NCBI GenBank assembly: GCA_016929195.1
Contig: JAFGJG010000009.1
Span: 1-32,540, forward strand
Source of the DNA: Thermoleophilaceae bacterium
Lineage (GTDB): Bacteria > Actinomycetota > Thermoleophilia > Solirubrobacterales > Thermoleophilaceae
DNA length: 32,540 bases
Direction of reading: 5' to 3'
A program made the translations under genes and the position numbers. Below, piece by piece: positions 29,207 to 32,540 of the stretch. The notes beneath the pieces are model-generated. The model was given only the letters and a program-made list of their open reading frames with translations, was not told the DNA's origin and made no database searches. Positions within the stretch are counted from its first letter, which is position 1. Each line of letters opens with the position of its first letter.

Positions 29207-30064
29207 ATGACCGTCGAGCTGGAAGTCAGGGACCGCAAGGCCTACGTCACGCTCAACCGGCCGGAACGCCTGAACGCCATCACCGCGGAGATGGCGCGTG
29301 ACCTCGCCGACGTCGTGAGGCAGGCGAACGAGGACGACCGGGTCCGCGTCCTGATCGTCCAGGGAGCCGGCCGGGCCTTCAGCGCCGGCTACGACCTGAA
29401 GGTCTACGCCGAGCAGGGGGAGGCGCACCAGCCACCCGTCTGGGATCCGATCAAGGACTACCTCGGGATGAAGGCCAACACGGACAGCTTCTTCTCGCTG
29501 TGGCGGTCACCGAAGCCCACGATCGCCAAGGTCCGCGGGTACGCCGTCGCGGGCGGCAGCGACATCGCGCTGTCCTGCGACCTGATCGTGATGGCGGAGG
29601 ACGCCCGCATCGGCTACATGCCCGCCCGGGTGTGGGGGTGCCCGACGACGGCGATGTGGGTGTACCGGCTCGGACCGGAGCGCGCCAAGCGCATGCTCCT
29701 GACCGGCGACACGATCGACGGCCGGCAGGCGCGCGACTGGGGGCTCGTGATCGACGCGGTGCCCGAGGCCGAGCTGGACGCGGCCGTCGAGCGGCTGGCA
29801 GACCGGATGGCCGGCGTGCCGATCAACCAGCTCGTCATGCAGAAGCTGATGATCAACCAGGCGCTCGACAACATGGGCCTGCAGTCCACTCAGACGATCG
29901 CCACGCTGTTCGACGGCATCACGCGCCACTCGCCGGAGGGCCGGTGGTTCGTGGAGTTCGCCGCCGAGCACGGCTTCGACGAGGCGGTGCGCTGGCGCGA
30001 CGAGGGACGCTTCATCCCGGACGGCGGCGGACCGATCCCGACCGAGGAAGAGCTGCGCGACTAG
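29207..30064 (+). CDS. Crotonase-superfamily protein lacking both usual catalytic Glu
   Basis: 285-residue enoyl-CoA hydratase/isomerase-like protein. The CoA/oxyanion regions are typical: LNRPERLNAI, GRAFSAGYDLK, VAGGSDIALSCDLI. However, where hydratases carry GQPE and then an Ala-Met-Glu helix, this reads YMPARVWG and ERAKRMLLTGD. By eye the two catalytic glutamates are Ala and Arg. It should still bind an acyl-CoA thioester and form the oxyanion hole, but plain hydration is doubtful; isomerase, hydrolase or dehalogenase-type chemistry is possible. The start ATG 29207 is divergent from the NTF2-like operon; its stop shares CTAG with the next NTF2-like gene. Confidence 0.88.
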   Translation: MTVELEVRDRKAYVTLNRPERLNAITAEMARDLADVVRQANEDDRVRVLIVQGAGRAFSAGYDLKVYAEQGEAHQPPVWDPIKDYLGMKANTDSFFSLWRSPKPTIAKVRGYAVAGGSDIALSCDLIVMAEDARIGYMPARVWGCPTTAMWVYRLGPERAKRMLLTGDTIDGRQARDWGLVIDAVPEAELDAAVERLADRMAGVPINQLVMQKLMINQALDNMGLQSTQTIATLFDGITRHSPEGRWFVEFAAEHGFDEAVRWRDEGRFIPDGGGPIPTEEELRD

Positions 30065-30453
30065 GTCAGGCCCACGGCCTCGAGGGCCTGACCGCGCTCC
30101 TGGTACATGCTCATGTTCGCCAGCCTGCCGCCGCGGACCGTCCAGACGTGCGTGACGCGGGCGGACACCTCGATGTCGTCACGCCCCCGCATGTGGAGGG
30201 TCACGGGTACGACGACGTGGTCGCCGGCGTCGATGAACTCGTGCGGCTCAAAGCGGCGCGACTCCCAGGCCGCCGCGAATCCCTCCCAGAAACGCTGCAC
30301 CTGACCGGCGGAGTAGACGCCGCGGAATGGCCCCTCGGCACGCGACATGTCGAGCTCGAAGTCCGGGGTTGCCGTGGCGAGGATGGACTGCCAGTCACTC
30401 CGGTTCCATGACTGGAGGGCGGCCTGGACGAGCTCGACGTTCGCGCGGGACAC
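30061..30453 (-). CDS. SnoaL/NTF2-like protein (single domain, AVGLT tag)
   Basis: 130 residues from GTG 30453. SRANVELVQAALQSWNRSDWQ, ATPDFELDMS, FRGVYSAGQVQRFWEGFAAAW, HEFIDAGDHVVVPVTLHMRGRDD, VTHVWTVRGGRLANMSMYQ, ending GQALEAVGLT. Full-length single-domain member of the local family. GATACT ends 7 nt before the GTG, within the tail of the upstream hydrolase region. The convergent crotonase gene ends on the same CTAG. Function unknown. Confidence 0.83.
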   Translation of the reverse strand: MSRANVELVQAALQSWNRSDWQSILATATPDFELDMSRAEGPFRGVYSAGQVQRFWEGFAAAWESRRFEPHEFIDAGDHVVVPVTLHMRGRDDIEVSARVTHVWTVRGGRLANMSMYQERGQALEAVGLT

Positions 30454-30460
30454 GGCCGCG

Positions 30461-30466
30461 AGTATC
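30461..30466 (-). promoter_or_regulatory. GATACT element 7 nt before NTF2-like gene
   Basis: GATACT, then CGCGGCC and GTG. It falls in the 23-base gap after the lipoprotein hydrolase stop, so this gene may have its own promoter despite being downstream of that gene. Confidence 0.5.
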
Positions 30467-30476
30467 CGCGATCAGG

Positions 30477-31367
30477 TCACCTGGGAGCGTCTTCGAGCCC
30501 CAGCGCATGCCAGAGGAAATAGCTCGCCTGCTGGGTGATCACGCCCTGCTGGGTGAGCGTGTGGCCCTCAGCCTCGAACGCACGGAGCAACGCGGGGACT
30601 CCGTTGTCGAGCATCGCTCGCGTGTTCAGCAGCGGCCAGGCGTAGGGGACCGTGTCGTCCTCCGTGCCGTGGAAGAACATCGCGGGCGAGTCGAACCCGT
30701 CGATCCACTGGTTCGTCGGCACACCGCCCGAGACCGAGATGGCGGCGTTGAGGTGGGACGGATAGCCGGGGTTGCCGCTCGACCCGGGATCGTCGGCCCG
30801 CCAGTCGGCGAGCAGCGAGGCGATGGCGCCGGCCGAGACGCCGCCCGACGCGATCCGGTTTGGGTCGACACGGTTGATGGCGGCGTATCTGCGCAGCCAG
30901 CGGACGGCCGCCTGCGTGTCGTGCTGGGCGCCGATCGCGGCGGCGTAGCACTCGAGCGGCAGGTCCTCCGTCCCGCCGCAGCCGAAGGGCGACAGGAGCC
31001 GGTAGTTCACCGCGGCCACGACGTAGCCGAGTCGCGCGATCGAGGTCGCGGTGCCCGCGACCGCGCTCTTGTCGCCGCCGACGAACCCGCCGCCGTGGAG
31101 CCAGAGCAGGACGGGCCGTCGCGTCACCGTGTCCTCCGCCGGCTGGTAGACATCGAGCTTCAGCGCCTCCGGCAGGCCGCTGATGCCCGGCGCGCTCCCG
31201 TACGTGACGTCGCGTGCGACCTCGACGTTCTGGAACACGGGGTCGAGGTAGCGCCGCGGCGACTCGCTCACCGGGCGCGGGATCGTGCAGCCCGCGGCAA
31301 TCGCAACCGCGGCGAACGCAACCAGCGACATAGTCAGGCGGCGGGTCCAGCGGGCGGCGGGCGGCAT
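30477..31367 (-). CDS. Lipoprotein alpha/beta-hydrolase (esterase/lipase, HGGG type)
   Basis: 296 residues. A twin-Arg-like basic start and hydrophobic segment end in the lipobox AAGC with Cys27. The hydrolase body has LWLHGGGFVGGDK (oxyanion-hole HGGG at 91-94), nucleophile GGVSAGA (Ser178), FFHGTEDDTVPY (Asp238) and EGHTLTQ (His269). This fits the hormone-sensitive-lipase/BD-FAE-like esterase group acting outside the membrane on short esters. Several Cys (about 130, 140) may pair. GGAGGAG just before ATG 31367 is a strong SD, unlike most genes here. An NTF2-like gene follows. Confidence 0.88.
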   Translation of the reverse strand: MPPAARWTRRLTMSLVAFAAVAIAAGCTIPRPVSESPRRYLDPVFQNVEVARDVTYGSAPGISGLPEALKLDVYQPAEDTVTRRPVLLWLHGGGFVGGDKSAVAGTATSIARLGYVVAAVNYRLLSPFGCGGTEDLPLECYAAAIGAQHDTQAAVRWLRRYAAINRVDPNRIASGGVSAGAIASLLADWRADDPGSSGNPGYPSHLNAAISVSGGVPTNQWIDGFDSPAMFFHGTEDDTVPYAWPLLNTRAMLDNGVPALLRAFEAEGHTLTQQGVITQQASYFLWHALGLEDAPR

Positions 31368-31445
31368 GGTCTCCTCCGGAGTTCGCGCCGTACGCTAACC
31401 GACCTCTTTCGATTCGGCTTAGGTTCTGGCCTTATCTTGACCGCC

Positions 31446-31503
31446 GGGACCCGGAGCGGGACGCGAACTTCGCGCTGCCAACCCGCGGTTCGCGCCGGGT
31501 CCC
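31446..31503. terminator. Long bulged stem-loop between NTF2-like gene and lipoprotein hydrolase
   Basis: GGGACCCGG (31446-31454) pairs perfectly with CCGGGTCCC (31495-31503), and inside it CGCGAAC (31462-31468) pairs with GTTCGCG (31488-31494). Seven bases (AGCGGGA) bulge on the left only. The last base overlaps the NTF2-like stop codon (31505-31503), so it lies at that gene's 3' end and upstream of the hydrolase. There is no T-run, so a terminator or mRNA-stabilising hairpin is inferred. Confidence 0.45.
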
Positions 31504-31895
31504 TACAGAGTCTCCTCGAGCTCTTCCCAGGTCGCGAAGAACGTGATCCGGCGGATCTCGCCCTCCAGCACCTCGCAGCGCGCGCAGGCCTCCTGGATCA
31601 GCTCGAGGCTCGTGGTGCGGCCGCGGGCGACCATCCGGAACGCGATGCCCACCAGATCGTCCCCGTACGTGCGCAGCTCGTGCGGCTCGATTCGGACCTC
31701 GTCCATGGCCTCGTAGAAGGAGTCGAACCAGCGCTGCACCCCCGCCGGGCCGCGGTAGGTGTCGGGCTCCGACGCCAGCTCGGGCGGGGTGATCATCACG
31801 AACTCCTCGTGGACGTAGGGCAGCATCGCCTCGACGCCGCCCTCGGCGAGCGCCCGGAAGGCGTCCCGGACCACCGCTTCGACATCGCCGCTCAC
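31503..31895 (-). CDS. SnoaL/NTF2-like protein (single domain, diverged tail)
   Basis: 130 residues from GTG 31895. SGDVEAVVRDAFRALAEGGVEAMLPYV, HEEFVMITPPE, TYRGPAGVQRWFDSFYEAM, VRIEPHELRTYGDDLVGIAFRMVARGRTT, ending TWEELEETL. The tail replaces EALEAVGLS but keeps the same position. Cys pair ACARCEV in the last strand is unusual in this set. CATACT ends 6 nt before the start. A frame extending to 32135 is rejected because it would overlap the divergent secreted-protein gene. Confidence 0.8.
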   Translation of the reverse strand: MSGDVEAVVRDAFRALAEGGVEAMLPYVHEEFVMITPPELASEPDTYRGPAGVQRWFDSFYEAMDEVRIEPHELRTYGDDLVGIAFRMVARGRTTSLELIQEACARCEVLEGEIRRITFFATWEELEETL

Positions 31896-31901
31896 GGCAC
31901 G

Positions 31902-31924
31902 AGTATGTCCTGCTCGTATAGGTT
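31902..31924. promoter_or_regulatory. Compact divergent -10-like pair
   Basis: Minus strand CATACT (31907-31902) ends 6 nt before the NTF2-like GTG. Plus strand TAGGTT (31919-31924) ends 8 nt before ATG 31933. Only 37 bases separate the two start codons, so both promoters are face-to-face and there is no room for a 5' leader. Confidence 0.45.
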
Positions 31925-31932
31925 GCGCTCGG

Positions 31933-32540
31933 ATGAGGAGAGGGCCGGCCCTAGCCGCCGCGGCACTCGTGTCGCTCACAGCGAGCGCGTCCGCGCCCGC
32001 CGCCACGCCCATCCCGCAGGATCCGTCGGAGCTCGCCGGGCTCGAGCTGTTCGCCGGTGGCGCGGCGACGCCCCACCGCGTGAAGGCGCCACAGCCTCCG
32101 CGCCATCCGTTCATGGCGCCGAACGGACGCAGCAACGTCCACGACGATGCCTACCAGACGGACACGTACAGGTACGCGGGCCCGCTCGGGCGCGACATGC
32201 GCAGCTACTCGCAGGCCTTCGGCGGCGTCGGGAGCTGCGGCATCACGATCGTCTTCGACAAGCGGGGTCGGCTGCTGACGACGTGCATCTCGGCCACGAC
32301 GGTCGACCTCCGCCTGCTCGACCCGGACACGCTCGACACGATCGCGTCGCACCCGCTGCCGCCGCGCGTCATCCCGCCGGGGGTCAGCCCGTTCCAGACG
32401 CCCGGCGGCGCCTACTTCTACCTCGACCAGAAGGACCGCGCGGTCGTGTCGGTGAACCGGCAGGTATTCGTGGTGGCCGTCGAGGGGAACACGCTCCGGC
32501 GCGTCCGTACCTACGACCTCGCGAAGCACCTGCCGGCGGA
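31933..32540 (+). CDS. Secreted protein, N-terminal part (cut by window edge)
   Basis: Frame open to the right edge, 202 residues seen. A signal peptide (RRGPALAAAALVSLTASASAPAA) precedes a Pro-rich spacer (KAPQPPRHPFMAPNGRSNVHDD). The body has SCGITIVFDKRGRLLTTCISATTVDLRLLDPDTLDTIASHPLPPR, GGAYFYLDQKDRAVVSVNRQ: repeated beta strands with D-x-x-G/T turns as in beta-propellers or PQQ-like domains. Two cysteines are close in sequence. Function and full length are not visible. Confidence 0.75.
   Translation, partial: MRRGPALAAAALVSLTASASAPAATPIPQDPSELAGLELFAGGAATPHRVKAPQPPRHPFMAPNGRSNVHDDAYQTDTYRYAGPLGRDMRSYSQAFGGVGSCGITIVFDKRGRLLTTCISATTVDLRLLDPDTLDTIASHPLPPRVIPPGVSPFQTPGGAYFYLDQKDRAVVSVNRQVFVVAVEGNTLRRVRTYDLAKHLPA

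Noticed and set aside
1-32540. CRISPR arrays, insertion sequences and rRNA
   Set aside because: No regularly spaced repeat series, no transposase with terminal inverted repeats and no rRNA-like sequence was seen on either strand.

Overview
The window is high-GC, densely packed actinobacterial chromosome. Several features suggest the class Thermoleophilia (Solirubrobacterales or a relative): an F420-type LLM oxidoreductase, a dgt-dnaG-sigma cluster, many GTG starts, a local expansion of SnoaL/NTF2-like proteins, and many start codons placed only 6-9 nt after a -10-like hexamer. The taxonomic call is inference from gene content; no rRNA is present.

Layout. (1) 1-13.6 kb is conserved housekeeping DNA, almost all on the + strand: the 3' end of pyrG, an M20 peptidase, a NUDIX hydrolase, xerD, mutM, a convergent glutaredoxin, recO, pyruvate phosphate dikinase, a secreted beta-helix protein with a small lipoprotein overlapping its end, then dgt-dnaG-sigA and tRNA-Asn. 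(2) 13.6-18.5 kb holds a minus-strand glycosyltransferase/LLM oxidoreductase pair, a conserved hypothetical gene, an SDR and a thioredoxin-like lipoprotein, ending at tRNA-Met(CAT). (3) 18.56-22.62 kb is a 4.06-kb integrative element inserted in the 3' end of that tRNA. A perfect 43-bp direct repeat bounds it. It carries a five-gene, end-overlapping + strand cassette (zinc-knuckle protein, tandem-repeat protein, unknown, coiled-coil protein, zinc-finger HNH nuclease), a minus-strand NTF2-like gene, a broken secreted-protein gene, and a tyrosine integrase next to the right end. (4) 22.6-24.3 kb contains a truncated SDR, a membrane protein and a divergent MarR regulator with a 10-bp-arm operator, followed by debris resembling the element. 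(5) 24.3-31.9 kb is an accessory region dominated by minus-strand NTF2-like genes: six genes here plus one in the element, seven genes and ten domains in all, three genes being two-domain fusions. Two alpha/beta hydrolases, an atypical crotonase and several very small membrane proteins are interspersed. A secreted protein runs off the right edge.

The most unusual signals are the following. The NTF2-like genes share an almost invariant GATACT hexamer 6-9 nt before the start codon and a C-terminal EALEAVGLS-type tag that is also the exact junction in the fused proteins. The integrative element has paired TCTCCC-type repeats at both ends, a related pair in the debris outside it, and an uncharacterised HNH cassette. 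Three convergent gene pairs end on one shared CTAG tetranucleotide.
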